A stretch of DNA of 64,000 bases from a virus (IMGVR_UViG_3300028920_000040:1-64000); one strand, 5' to 3'; counted from the stretch's first letter, positions 52,886 through 61,262 are shown. Numbers and translations are program-made. The notes: generated by a model from the sequence alone, not told the origin.

Positions 52886-55375
52886 ATGCCTAACACTGTT
52901 GTTACCTCAGCCGGACTTGATTATATTACATGTGCTTCCGATGTAGGAACACTCATTGCAATTAAGTACTTTGTTCCTGTTTATGACTACCGATACGATC
53001 CTGAAGTCATAACGAGTGGGGCATACTCCGCCGTGTCTGATGAAGTAGAGGGTCTTAGTGCGCCCGTTGGTGAAATTATTTGGAATACATCTGCGGATGA
53101 TGGATATGCACTTCTACAAAATGCTATTTTATCTGCTGGTGATCCTCCGGTTGGAGATTTGGTTACTAATCATCCTTGGAATAACTGGCCAGGAGAAGGT
53201 GTCAACACATATAATGGCGTGCCTCTATCAGATAGTTATGTTGGCGATTCTATTTCTATGAGTGGTGCTAATAACTTCGTAGTAGAAAATATTCAATCTT
53301 CTGCCGGTAATAATGATCCTTATACTGCTACTAATGATAAGTTTTTCCCAGTTACAGATTATTATCCTGTAACAAGTGGTGGAAATATTCGCGGATCGTG
53401 GAAATGTAGACTTGGTAAAACTATTGGTAAATGTAAATTCAATAAGGTTGCTCTTTATGTTACAGCATTTATAAATGGTGTTCAGACAAGCGATCCTCCT
53501 GTTTTCTTTGCAGAAGCGTCAATAGATTCTCCTATTGTTAAAACCGACTTAGCACAACAGGGATATGATGATGTTGTCATGGATGTGCAGATAGATATAC
53601 AATCTGTTACATCCGCATTTGATAGTGTATTCTTTTCTACTTCAGGAGACTATTGGAGCAGAAGTCCCGACGGTTCTCTTTATTATCCTGAAAAGATTGG
53701 TGTTGGAAGTTTTGAAGGCGGATTAGAAAACCCACAGGCAACAGCACATCTTAGAAGAACAAGAAGTACTTCGGGTATTCCTCAAGTAAGAATAGATGAA
53801 GATTATGATTATTATGCAACAATTGATGTAAGTGATTATGCATTTGCGGCGAATAAACTAACATTTCTTGATATTAATTTAGAGAATGCTAATTCAGGAA
53901 CTTCTGCACTTAAAAATTTAGGAGCAATAAGACCAGATATAGATGCTTATTATTATTTGGGATATGATATTGGTGCTACTACTCCAACTAGAAGATGGCG
54001 CGGCGCATATTTTTCACATACAATAAATGTTGGTGATGGAGATGGTGCTTCAAATAGAGTATTAATTAGTTCGGCGTCTGGTGTTACATTGTATAATGGT
54101 ACTGATAATAATCTTAATTTTGTTGGTGGCGATCTTTATAGAGATGAAACAGAACTTCTTACATATACAAGAAGCAGTAGTACGTCTGGAAAAGATGTAT
54201 GGGCTATTGCTGGAGTAGATGAGACAGGAACATGGTATGATAATATTTCTCATAATGAAATATTAAGTGCGGCTACTGGTACTTCACCAACTGCGGCAAC
54301 ATATAAAGGAAGATTTAATAAGTATGCTTCATTAAATATGTTAGCTCGTAATGGAGCAAATGTTTATGGATATATTAATGTCGATTCTAGAGGAACTCCA
54401 GATGTAGGAACTACGCAGTTTGATCAGGGGCTTGTAATGTCTAATCAAAATGCATTGGTATTAATAGGAGGATTATCAGGAAATATTGGTACGACACTTA
54501 TAGTTGATAAAATTAACAACGGGCTTCCTAATGTATTTGATCCATATTTAAAAACAGATGCTAGACTTGATCTTATATCTAGAACCATTTATACATATGG
54601 AAATATTATTCCTTGGTCAACTTCGGCCCATGATATTGGAAGCCAATCTAGAGTTTATAATAATATTTATGCGAATAGTATTGGTACTGTTTCTAAAAAG
54701 ATTTCTAGTATATATGGAAATATAGTATATGGAGAAAAAATTTCTACTAACACAACATTTACATTAAATCCTTATTATACAGATACAGATGGTTTTTATG
54801 AATTAAGTAGAGGAGTACCGAACGGATATTGGTCTTATTTACCAAATCTTTCATATACTGCAGGTAGTACTATCTTTGGGTCTGAGGCAATAGGACTTCC
54901 GTCAATTGATGGAACAGCAAATCTTACAGTTGGAGAAGATAATCCTTCTATGAGTGATTTGGGACAGGTTTTCAAGAAATTTAAGGTTTATGATTTTAAA
55001 TATACATTTTTAGGAAAAACAATAATATTGTCATTTACTATTTACGTAGAGTTTCAAGAAAATAGTAATCCATTAAACGATATTGGAGGATCATCACTTG
55101 AATCATTTTTTCCATTTAATATAACATTTGATCCAACACATGCTGGTACACTAAATGCAGAAACATATGAAAGTTATGAAAGTCAAGTATGTAGTAATGG
55201 AAACTACAGTATTGAAACTCCTATATTTATTGGAGCATCGACTCCTACTTCAGAAGAAAATAAAATTATTTTTAAAGTATATAGTGAGGCATTAGTAACT
55301 GGTGGTGGATTTGGAGAAACTCCAGATGATCAAGGAAGTTATCTAAAATTTAATCTTATTCGTCAATTAAGATAA
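52886..55375 (+). CDS. Tail fibre / baseplate-associated structural protein
   Basis: 829 residues with AAGGAG upstream. The N-terminus MPNTVVTSAGLDYITCASDV, GTLIAIKYFVPVYDYRYDP resembles the start of P2 gpH-type fibres (DUF3751-like), which attach next to gpI. The middle has beta-rich fibre repeats (RVLISSASGVTLYNGTDNN), and SRVYNNIYANSIGTVSKKIS resembles tail fibre coils that report symmetry-related strands. The C-terminal third looks globular (PFNITFDPTHAGTLN). Its position after the gpI-like gene supports a fibre role. Confidence 0.65.
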   Translation: MPNTVVTSAGLDYITCASDVGTLIAIKYFVPVYDYRYDPEVITSGAYSAVSDEVEGLSAPVGEIIWNTSADDGYALLQNAILSAGDPPVGDLVTNHPWNNWPGEGVNTYNGVPLSDSYVGDSISMSGANNFVVENIQSSAGNNDPYTATNDKFFPVTDYYPVTSGGNIRGSWKCRLGKTIGKCKFNKVALYVTAFINGVQTSDPPVFFAEASIDSPIVKTDLAQQGYDDVVMDVQIDIQSVTSAFDSVFFSTSGDYWSRSPDGSLYYPEKIGVGSFEGGLENPQATAHLRRTRSTSGIPQVRIDEDYDYYATIDVSDYAFAANKLTFLDINLENANSGTSALKNLGAIRPDIDAYYYLGYDIGATTPTRRWRGAYFSHTINVGDGDGASNRVLISSASGVTLYNGTDNNLNFVGGDLYRDETELLTYTRSSSTSGKDVWAIAGVDETGTWYDNISHNEILSAATGTSPTAATYKGRFNKYASLNMLARNGANVYGYINVDSRGTPDVGTTQFDQGLVMSNQNALVLIGGLSGNIGTTLIVDKINNGLPNVFDPYLKTDARLDLISRTIYTYGNIIPWSTSAHDIGSQSRVYNNIYANSIGTVSKKISSIYGNIVYGEKISTNTTFTLNPYYTDTDGFYELSRGVPNGYWSYLPNLSYTAGSTIFGSEAIGLPSIDGTANLTVGEDNPSMSDLGQVFKKFKVYDFKYTFLGKTIILSFTIYVEFQENSNPLNDIGGSSLESFFPFNITFDPTHAGTLNAETYESYESQVCSNGNYSIETPIFIGASTPTSEENKIIFKVYSEALVTGGGFGETPDDQGSYLKFNLIRQLR

Positions 55376-55387
55376 TTGGAGTAATAA

Positions 55388-55918
55388 ATGTCTTTCAACT
55401 TTAACACTTTTCATTCAGATCGTTGGACTGCTACTTTCAGTAACATCCCCGGTCTTAATAATTTAAAGGAAATGCAATACTTTGATAACTTTGTTAAGAG
55501 TGTTGTTATTCCTGATTATAATGCAGTCGAAATATTTTCTGACTGGAATGGATTTAGAGTTAGACATCCTACTCCAAAAAGAAATGAAGACCTTTCTCAA
55601 ATACAATTTGAATTCAAACTTGCAGAGAATTTAAGAAATTATTTTGCATTTTTTAATTGGATGAGAAATATTAAATATGGTAATATGACAACAGACGACG
55701 AATTGTTTAGAAAATTTACAATAAAAACAATTGGTCTAAATATACTTGATAATCAAAAAAGAGAAGTGTCTAGATTAATATTTACACAATGTTTTCTTTT
55801 AACATTAAGTTCATTATCTCTTTCGACTGGTGAAAGTGAAGAAATTAGTTTTACCGCAAACTTTAGTTATGAAGAGGTAAATTACGAAGATAGAGAAGGA
55901 ATCTGTACACAAAGTTAA
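55388..55918 (+). CDS. Tube-fold-like tail protein
   Basis: 176 residues with TTGGAG upstream. WTATFSNIPGLNNLKEMQYF, VKSVVIPDYNAVEIF, QIQFEFKLAENLRNYFAFFN, WMRNIKYG and SLSTGESEEISFTANFSYEE resemble the strands of tail-tube-fold proteins: an early beta-hairpin, a mid helix with W, and a closing strand. It could be a third tube-like or baseplate protein, or a minor tail protein. No residues allow a firm name. Confidence 0.5.
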   Translation: MSFNFNTFHSDRWTATFSNIPGLNNLKEMQYFDNFVKSVVIPDYNAVEIFSDWNGFRVRHPTPKRNEDLSQIQFEFKLAENLRNYFAFFNWMRNIKYGNMTTDDELFRKFTIKTIGLNILDNQKREVSRLIFTQCFLLTLSSLSLSTGESEEISFTANFSYEEVNYEDREGICTQS

Positions 55919-55959
55919 AATAATAAATAGAGATATAGCTAGCGTTGAGGAGGATTGAA

Positions 55960-56343
55960 ATGGAAGAATTGAAACTACTTGAAATTAAGCCACTTGTAGA
56001 TATAAAGATAATAAAAGAATCTTTAAACAGAATGGGAATCGCTAATAAGAAAAAGAGAGTATTATACCCTTCATGTTATTTGTATGAGAGAGAGAATGAA
56101 TTTTTTCTGGTACACTTTAAGGAGATGTTTCTTTTAACAAGAGAAAATGCTTATAATTCAATATGTGAAGACGATATTTTAAGGAAAAATGCTATTGCTT
56201 TTTGCCTTAAAAATTGGAATTTAATAGAAGTAAATGATGAAGATATTGAACCACACAATAAAATGGTGTTCGTTCTTCCGTTTAGTGAAAAGAAAAATTG
56301 GATCGTAAGCCACAAATTTAACACAAGGACTATAAATAGTTAA
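55960..56343 (+). CDS. regA: RegA translational repressor
   Basis: 127 residues from ATG 55960; a TTG at 55945 lies inside its own GAGGAGG site and is rejected. The core LNRMGIANKKKRVLYPSCYL, YERENEFFLVHFKEMFLL matches T4 RegA (122 residues), which has LTRMGIANNKDKVLYQSCHI and VHFKEML at the same places. The later DDILRKNAIAFCLKNWNLIE block also fits. RegA binds early mRNAs at their start regions and blocks translation, including its own. Finding it directly after tail genes is unusual; in T4 it lies among replication genes. Confidence 0.92.
   Translation: MEELKLLEIKPLVDIKIIKESLNRMGIANKKKRVLYPSCYLYERENEFFLVHFKEMFLLTRENAYNSICEDDILRKNAIAFCLKNWNLIEVNDEDIEPHNKMVFVLPFSEKKNWIVSHKFNTRTINS
56331..56338 (+). 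promoter_or_regulatory. Late promoter-like TATAAATA at end of regA
   Basis: Exact octamer within the last codons of regA, 18 bases before the start at 56357. It sits in a small palindrome, ACTATAAATAGT. Confidence 0.5.
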
Positions 56344-56356
56344 TAAGGAATAGATT

Positions 56357-56500
56357 ATGTTGAACGAGGATATTGAATACGATGAAAAATCTATGTCTAT
56401 GATGGATGAAAACGATCTTGAAGATTTTAGTGATTTCGAAGATTATTTTGGAATTGCTGATAATAGTGAAGAAGAAAATATAGAAGAACTTAATTTCTAA
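56357..56500 (+). CDS. Hypothetical 47-residue acidic protein
   Basis: A 48-codon frame from ATG 56357 to TAA 56500, with AAGGA eight bases upstream. It is very acidic and Phe-containing (MMDENDLEDFSDFEDYFG). The ending EEENIEELNF suggests a short linear peptide that binds a basic partner, perhaps RNA polymerase or a DNA-binding protein. That is a guess. Codon use and spacing fit the neighbouring genes, so I regard it as real. Confidence 0.55.
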   Translation: MLNEDIEYDEKSMSMMDENDLEDFSDFEDYFGIADNSEEENIEELNF

Positions 56501-56519
56501 TAACACAAGGAGAATTGTT

Positions 56520-57911
56520 ATGTCATTTGGATTTCTGGAATACCTAAAAGACTATCAAAACGAGGATGTCGATGGCGTCCAGAAGATTCTTGATGATAAG
56601 TACGAAAAGACTTACGAAATCATCAAGGAAGCCTTCTATGGTGATTTTGTTTCTAAGAACGAAGCTATCGATAAGATCAAGGAAGAATTTGTATCAAAAG
56701 ATGCACCAAAGAAAATTGATAAGGAATTTATCAAGGAAAATATGGATTACATCATTGAGCAAGTGAATGATCTTGACGAAGGCGAGATTCGTATTATTAT
56801 TAATAATGACGTTAATAAGGGTAAGAACGGTCCTGCGGCTCCGGTCATGGCTCCCGCAAATGTTGCCGTTATGCCTGATATGTCCGGTGACATAGAATAC
56901 GAATGTGATGAAAAAGGTAAGAAAGGCCCCGGCAGACCTAAGAAAAAAATTGTTGATGAAAAGAAAGAAGAAGAAGAAGTCGACGAGGCTTGTAGTAAAA
57001 AGAATAAGAAAGACAAGAAAGAAAAGATAGAAGAAGAAGCAGAGGCTCTTGAAGAGGCTAAGAAGAAGAAAAAGAAGAAGAAGAAAGAAGAAGAGCCAGA
57101 GGAAGAAGAAGTAACTGATATCGACGACGCAGATGCTGAGACTGCTGAAGAAGAAACTCCAGAGGAAGAAAATTCCGATGAAGATGCTTCGGAAGAGGAA
57201 GAAGAAAAGGCTGAAGACGAAGAAGAAGAAACCGACGAGGCTCCTGAAGGTTCTGAATCCGATGAAGAAGACAAAGAAGATTTCGATATGAGTATTGACG
57301 ATCTTGATTTGTATATGGACCCAGAAGAACTTGCTGGTGAAGAAAAGGGAGAAAAAGAGGAAGAGGAAGAAGAAGAAAAAGCAGACGAGCCTGAAGAAGA
57401 AGAAACTGAAGGCGAGGACGAGGAAGAAGAAACTGAAGGCGAGGACGAGGAAGAAGAAACTGAAGGCGAGGAAGAAGATACTGAGGACGAGGAAGAAGAC
57501 GAAGACGGCAAAAAGAAAAAGAAAAAGAAGAAAAAGAAGAAAGCCGATGCCGATGATGAAGAGGCTGAAGACGACGATGCAATAGAAGACTTCGAAGAGT
57601 CTGACGAAGTCAAGTTTGAAAAGTATCTTGAAAAAAAAAAGTTAACGGAGTCTGAAATTAAAGTTCAGGATATTTTTGCAGACAATGATGATATAAAAGA
57701 TTATCTCATGGATATAACTGAAGGCGATTATGATAGTATTGAATGGGGAGATTCTGAAATCGAATATGATGGAGAAGTCTTAGCCAGAAAATTAACTAAA
57801 GAAGAAGTTAAAGAAATATTATCTAAAGACGATGATCTTTCTGCGAAAGTATCATCTGCAATAGAAAATGCAGACGATCCAGATAATCCAGAACCTTGGT
57901 ATGTCAAATAA
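56520..57911 (+). CDS. Very acidic low-complexity protein
   Basis: 463 residues with AAGGAG upstream, not recognised. The N-terminus (about 1-95) is an ordered helical domain (FLEYLKDYQNEDVDGVQKIL, EKTYEIIKEAFYGDF). Residues about 140-360 are Glu/Asp-rich with Lys blocks (KKKKKKKKEEEPEEEE) and contain a 27-bp tandem repeat. The C-terminus (about 365-463) is ordered again (VKFEKYLEKKKLTESEIKVQ, EYDGEVLARKLTKEEV). The mix resembles T4 head-core proteins, which have long acidic stretches, or a histone- or DNA-mimic-like protein. The function is unknown. Confidence 0.6.
   Translation: MSFGFLEYLKDYQNEDVDGVQKILDDKYEKTYEIIKEAFYGDFVSKNEAIDKIKEEFVSKDAPKKIDKEFIKENMDYIIEQVNDLDEGEIRIIINNDVNKGKNGPAAPVMAPANVAVMPDMSGDIEYECDEKGKKGPGRPKKKIVDEKKEEEEVDEACSKKNKKDKKEKIEEEAEALEEAKKKKKKKKKEEEPEEEEVTDIDDADAETAEEETPEEENSDEDASEEEEEKAEDEEEETDEAPEGSESDEEDKEDFDMSIDDLDLYMDPEELAGEEKGEKEEEEEEEKADEPEEEETEGEDEEEETEGEDEEEETEGEEEDTEDEEEDEDGKKKKKKKKKKKADADDEEAEDDDAIEDFEESDEVKFEKYLEKKKLTESEIKVQDIFADNDDIKDYLMDITEGDYDSIEWGDSEIEYDGEVLARKLTKEEVKEILSKDDDLSAKVSSAIENADDPDNPEPWYVK
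57405..57470 (+). repeat. 27-bp tandem repeat in the acidic gene
   Basis: The unit ACTGAAGGCGAGGACGAGG, extended by AAGAAGAA, occurs at 57405 and 57432, and a truncated third unit starts at 57459. It encodes TEGEDEEEE. The region is almost free of pyrimidines on the + strand. Confidence 0.85.
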
Positions 57912-57923
57912 AAGGAGAAATAA

Positions 57924-58202
57924 ATGATAGAAAAAGAAATGGATAAAAAACAACTTCAAGAAGCTAATCGTTTTCTTAGCATGGATGAAGTCTATCAGAT
58001 GGACGATGAAGGTGAAATTGCCGTTGAGACTGCAAAAGAAACCATTTCAAGATTTCTTGCCAACTCCATAGTGAATGGTGCTCTTGAGAAGCAGATTAAG
58101 AAAGACGATCCTAGTCTTGATAGAGATCAGGTTGATTTCGTTATGACGGAGATTAGAAGTATTACGAAGAAGATCGATAAGCTTTTTATGAAGATTGATT
58201 AA
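57924..58202 (+). CDS. Hypothetical small protein with possible capsid-targeting N-terminus
   Basis: 92 residues with AAAGGAG upstream, not recognised. It begins MIEKEMDKKQLQEANRFLSM. L-Q-E (11-13) before Ala fits the prohead protease rule, and QLQEANRFL closely resembles RLTEAANRFL in the protein at 20618. The rest is helical (SIVNGALEKQIKKDDPSL, then TEIRSITKKIDKLFMKID). It may be a packaged internal protein. Confidence 0.5.
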   Translation: MIEKEMDKKQLQEANRFLSMDEVYQMDDEGEIAVETAKETISRFLANSIVNGALEKQIKKDDPSLDRDQVDFVMTEIRSITKKIDKLFMKID

Positions 58203-58211
58203 GGAGATAGT

Positions 58212-59486
58212 ATGAGATTTGCTTCTTATTACTATTTAAGAGAGGATACACGTCCTCTCTTTTTATTAGAAGGGGGTGCTTACGGGCACCTGACACATCC
58301 CTTCGAAGATATTGATCTTACATTTGAAGATGTTAAAAAGATGATCAAAGCAGGTCTTCGCGGTGAGTTAAAAACTACACAAGAAAAAACAGACGGGCAA
58401 AATTTACTTGTAACATGGAAAGACGGCCGTCTTCACGCCGCTAGAAATAAAGGACATCTTAGAAACTTTGGTAGAGATTCTTTAACAAGAGAAGAATTAG
58501 AAAGTTTCTTTGAAGGAAGAGGCGCAATTAAAGATGCTTTTTCTTTTGCAATGCGCGATCTTGAAAATGCTCTCAATGCACTACCAGACGAAAAGACAGA
58601 CGAAATGTTTGGTAATGGTAAAAAGTTTATGTCTATTGAGATCATTTATCCTGAAACAGAAAATGTTATTCCTTATGAAACAGAAATGATTATTCCTCAT
58701 GGTTTAATAGAATTTGATGAAGAGGGAAATTCTATTTCAGAAGATAAAGAATCTGCAAGAGAATTATTTAAAACAATACAGAAGACAAATGCAGACATAC
58801 AAAAGACATTTAAGCTTCGCCCTCCACATGATATTGAAGGACTTAAGGTTGTAAGGTCCGATGATACAGAAAAACAATTATTTGATATAATAAATAAACG
58901 TATTGCAAAATTTGGTCTTTCTGATAAGGATACTATTGGAAGATATGTAGAAGAATATTTTGAAAAGATAATAGAAGAAAAAGCAGATAGTTTTGATTAT
59001 GATATTCCAAGACATGTTGCAAACGAAATAGTAACAAGATGGGCTAGAAACGATAAGTCATATGGAATCTCTCAAATCAAAAAAGATATAGATAATAAAG
59101 AATTTAAAGAGTGGTTCTCCGCAAATGATAAACATGCTGGTGAAGAAGTTAATAATTCTTTATATTGGCTTAAGAAAATCTTTAGAATATTTGGTGTTGA
59201 GTTGTTAAAGAATATGACAAAATTCTTGGCATTAAATCCTCAAGATGCTTCTAAAAAGATTAAGGAAAAGTTAGATAAAGAAATTGAAGAAATTAAATCT
59301 AGTAATGATGAAGGAGCTATAAAGAAGCTTGAAGCTCTTTTGAAAAAATTAGATGATATTGGTGGTTTTGATTCTGTAATTCCTACTGAAGGAATAACAT
59401 TCTTTTATAATGGCAAACTTTATAAAATTACTGGTGGATTTGGTCCTATTAATCAAATTCTTGGAATAAGGAAGTTTGCAAGATGA
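58212..59486 (+). CDS. Nucleotidyltransferase of RNA/DNA-ligase type (DUF6267-like)
   Basis: 424 residues with AAGGAG upstream. QEKTDGQNLLVTWKDGRLHA has KxDG (K59, D61, G62), the adenylation motif I of ligases and capping enzymes. RNKGHLRNF, MSIEIIYPETENVI and IEGLKVVRSD could be the later motifs of that fold. The C-terminal half is helical and lacks a recognisable ligase add-on. It may seal or modify RNA or DNA ends; substrate unknown. The N-terminus MRFASYYYLREDTR and FLLEGG contain L-R-E (9-11) and L-L-E (18-20), prohead-protease-like sites. The enzyme could therefore be packaged and injected. Confidence 0.65.
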   Translation: MRFASYYYLREDTRPLFLLEGGAYGHLTHPFEDIDLTFEDVKKMIKAGLRGELKTTQEKTDGQNLLVTWKDGRLHAARNKGHLRNFGRDSLTREELESFFEGRGAIKDAFSFAMRDLENALNALPDEKTDEMFGNGKKFMSIEIIYPETENVIPYETEMIIPHGLIEFDEEGNSISEDKESARELFKTIQKTNADIQKTFKLRPPHDIEGLKVVRSDDTEKQLFDIINKRIAKFGLSDKDTIGRYVEEYFEKIIEEKADSFDYDIPRHVANEIVTRWARNDKSYGISQIKKDIDNKEFKEWFSANDKHAGEEVNNSLYWLKKIFRIFGVELLKNMTKFLALNPQDASKKIKEKLDKEIEEIKSSNDEGAIKKLEALLKKLDDIGGFDSVIPTEGITFFYNGKLYKITGGFGPINQILGIRKFAR

Positions 59487-59941
59487 CAATTTTAGAAAAC
59501 GTACAATTAATACTTGATAAGAAAAATGATCCTTTAAGAGACGATGGTATCATAGAAATTCGTGGTAAAAATATAATTGATGATGAAAATCTTGATTATA
59601 AAAAACTTGGAGGAAATGTTTCTTTCGATCCAATTGAAATAAAGTTTCTTGAAAAAGAATATCATTTTAAGCCAATAAAAATAGGTAAATCTTTTGCTGA
59701 ATGGGTTTGGTCAGACGAAGAAAACAAAAAAACGATTGTAAGAGTTACTAAAAAAAGTTGGAAAGGAAAGTCTGGAAAATACATATATGATGTATCTCAA
59801 TCCGGATCAGTTGAAAAGTGGCAAGATAAACATAAGAATAAGTTTCTTAGTGTAGATAGAGATGTATTTTCAACTCCATTTGATGAACCTAGTAAAAACG
59901 CATTTAGAAAATTTTTAAATACAGTAGGAATATTTGAATGA
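59483..59941 (+). CDS. Hypothetical protein between two nucleotidyltransferases
   Basis: 152 residues, not recognised. Its ATG overlaps the previous stop (ATGA) and its end overlaps the next start. It is alpha/beta and basic in the middle (VWSDEENKKTIVRVTKKSWK, then GKSGKYIYDVSQSGSVEKW). Overlaps on both sides suggest it works with the ligase-like and NMNAT-like enzymes, perhaps as an accessory subunit, but nothing in it proves this. Confidence 0.5.
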   Translation: MTILENVQLILDKKNDPLRDDGIIEIRGKNIIDDENLDYKKLGGNVSFDPIEIKFLEKEYHFKPIKIGKSFAEWVWSDEENKKTIVRVTKKSWKGKSGKYIYDVSQSGSVEKWQDKHKNKFLSVDRDVFSTPFDEPSKNAFRKFLNTVGIFE

Positions 59942-60528
59942 AATTTCAAAAGTTTTATGAATCAAAAAAGAAAACTCCTGTAGTAGTATTTGCAGGACGT
60001 TTTCAGCCTTTTCATGTCGGTCATAAAGAAACTTATGATAATTTAGTTGAAAAGTTTGGAAAGGATAATGTTTATATAGCAACTTCTAATAAAGTAGAAT
60101 TGCCAAAATCTCCTTTTAGATTTGCTGAAAAAAGAAAAATTATAAGGAAGATGTTTAAGATTCCTTCTGATAAAATAGTTCAGGTTAAAAATCCATATGC
60201 TCCTTTAGAAGTATTAGAAAAATATCCTAAAAATTCTGCATATGTTGCTGTTGTTGGAAAGAAAGATGCTGATCGATTGATGAAGGGCAAATATTTTGAT
60301 ATGTATAAGGACGATATTCCCCTTGATAAATACGAAGATAAAGGTTATATTTACGTGGCTCCACAAAATACAAAGTTCTTTAATGGAAAGCGTATCACAG
60401 GAACTCTTGTAAGAGAGGTATTGAAGGATGGTTCAGCCGAAGATAAGATGGATTTATTTAATGAACTATATCCAAAATTTAATCAGGAAATATTTGATTT
60501 AGTAATAAATAAAATTAGAGGAGAATAG
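59938..60528 (+). CDS. NMNAT/cytidylyltransferase-fold nucleotidyltransferase
   Basis: 196 residues. VVVFAGRFQPFHVGHKETYD contains the GRFQPFHxGH signature (H26, H29) of the nicotinamide-nucleotide adenylyltransferase/NadM group. KRITGTLVREVL near the end is the matching (I/S)-T/G-x-(I/V)-R motif. Such enzymes join AMP or CMP to a phosphorylated substrate, often to make NAD. Phages carry relatives that rebuild NAD after host defence depletes it. Whether this enzyme uses NMN is not shown. Start MKFQKFYESKK also has a short aromatic leader. It overlaps the previous gene by ATGA. Confidence 0.75.
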   Translation: MKFQKFYESKKKTPVVVFAGRFQPFHVGHKETYDNLVEKFGKDNVYIATSNKVELPKSPFRFAEKRKIIRKMFKIPSDKIVQVKNPYAPLEVLEKYPKNSAYVAVVGKKDADRLMKGKYFDMYKDDIPLDKYEDKGYIYVAPQNTKFFNGKRITGTLVREVLKDGSAEDKMDLFNELYPKFNQEIFDLVINKIRGE

Positions 60529-60529
60529 A

Positions 60530-61018
60530 ATGAGTTTCAAGGATTATTTCAGAAAGAAAATAGACGAAGTTAAATTAGGAAATATGTTTCCTGTTAGAAA
60601 AATTCCTGTTGACTTTAAGCAGTGGCAATACCCAAAGGAACACAAAACTCTTCCTTTTAATGACCATGAAATTTCTGTTATAAGGGAAATAATCAATCGA
60701 AGCGAAGATACTGTATATCCTGTTAATATAATGGTTTCAAAAGATAAGACGACTATTTTACTTCAATGGGAAGAGTATATGGACCCAGCTTCAGGAAATT
60801 CTGGAGCTTTATATAAAATTGATGGTGGAGATAAAAAATATTATTGGGCATCATTTCAAAGACCTGAAGAAATGGGTTGGGGACAAGAAACCGATCCTGA
60901 AAGGTCTACTTCAAAAGACGATATAAAAAATTATAGCTTCTCTCCTGAAAAGGAAGACGATATTCTTAAACTTCGTAAGCTTATAGTCATTCATGCAAGG
61001 CCTGGAAGAAATATATAA
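60530..61018 (+). CDS. Hypothetical protein
   Basis: 162 residues with AGGAGA upstream, not recognised. The N-terminus MSFKDYFRKKIDEVKLGNMF has I-D-E (11-13), a prohead-protease-type site. The rest is alpha/beta with many Trp, Tyr and Pro (VDFKQWQYPKEHKTLPFNDH, LLQWEEYMDPASGNSGALYK). It follows the NMNAT-like gene after one base, so it shares the operon. Confidence 0.5.
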   Translation: MSFKDYFRKKIDEVKLGNMFPVRKIPVDFKQWQYPKEHKTLPFNDHEISVIREIINRSEDTVYPVNIMVSKDKTTILLQWEEYMDPASGNSGALYKIDGGDKKYYWASFQRPEEMGWGQETDPERSTSKDDIKNYSFSPEKEDDILKLRKLIVIHARPGRNI

Positions 61019-61031
61019 TTCATTGACAAAT

Positions 61032-61262
61032 ATGATAAAAAATATTATTTTTAATGTAAAGAAGTGTTTTCATTTAACATTTTTAATGTTAATATTTTCT
61101 GCATTTTTAAAATGCGGACCTGTTATGACTTATTATACTTCTAACGAAAAAGAAATAGGAAATATACAGTACTTTCCAGAATTTGACAAAGTATTAGATA
61201 CAACGATATATAATAGTGGTGAAAATAAAATATACGGAGTTAGATACAGAATTAAAAAATAA
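61032..61262 (+). CDS. Small membrane or exported protein
   Basis: 76 residues from ATG 61032; an upstream ATG at 60993 overlaps the previous gene and is also possible. MIKNIIFNVKKCFHLTFLML then IFSAFLKCG has a basic start, a hydrophobic stretch of about 16 residues and a Cys, suggesting a signal anchor or an atypical lipoprotein; the residues before Cys (FLK) do not fit a normal lipobox. The remainder (about 45 residues) would be outside the membrane. The ribosome site is poor. It could be a spanin-like or superinfection-exclusion protein, but evidence is thin. Confidence 0.4.
   Translation: MIKNIIFNVKKCFHLTFLMLIFSAFLKCGPVMTYYTSNEKEIGNIQYFPEFDKVLDTTIYNSGENKIYGVRYRIKK

Noticed and set aside
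55945-55959. TTG start for regA.
   Set aside because: It lies within the GAGGAGG ribosome site; ATG at 55960 fits the length of T4 RegA.
56747-57613. Long minus-strand Ser-rich frame opposite the acidic gene.
   Set aside because: Reverse complement of GAA/GAG/GAC codons reads as Ser/Phe codons; it has no start signals and lies wholly inside the + strand gene.
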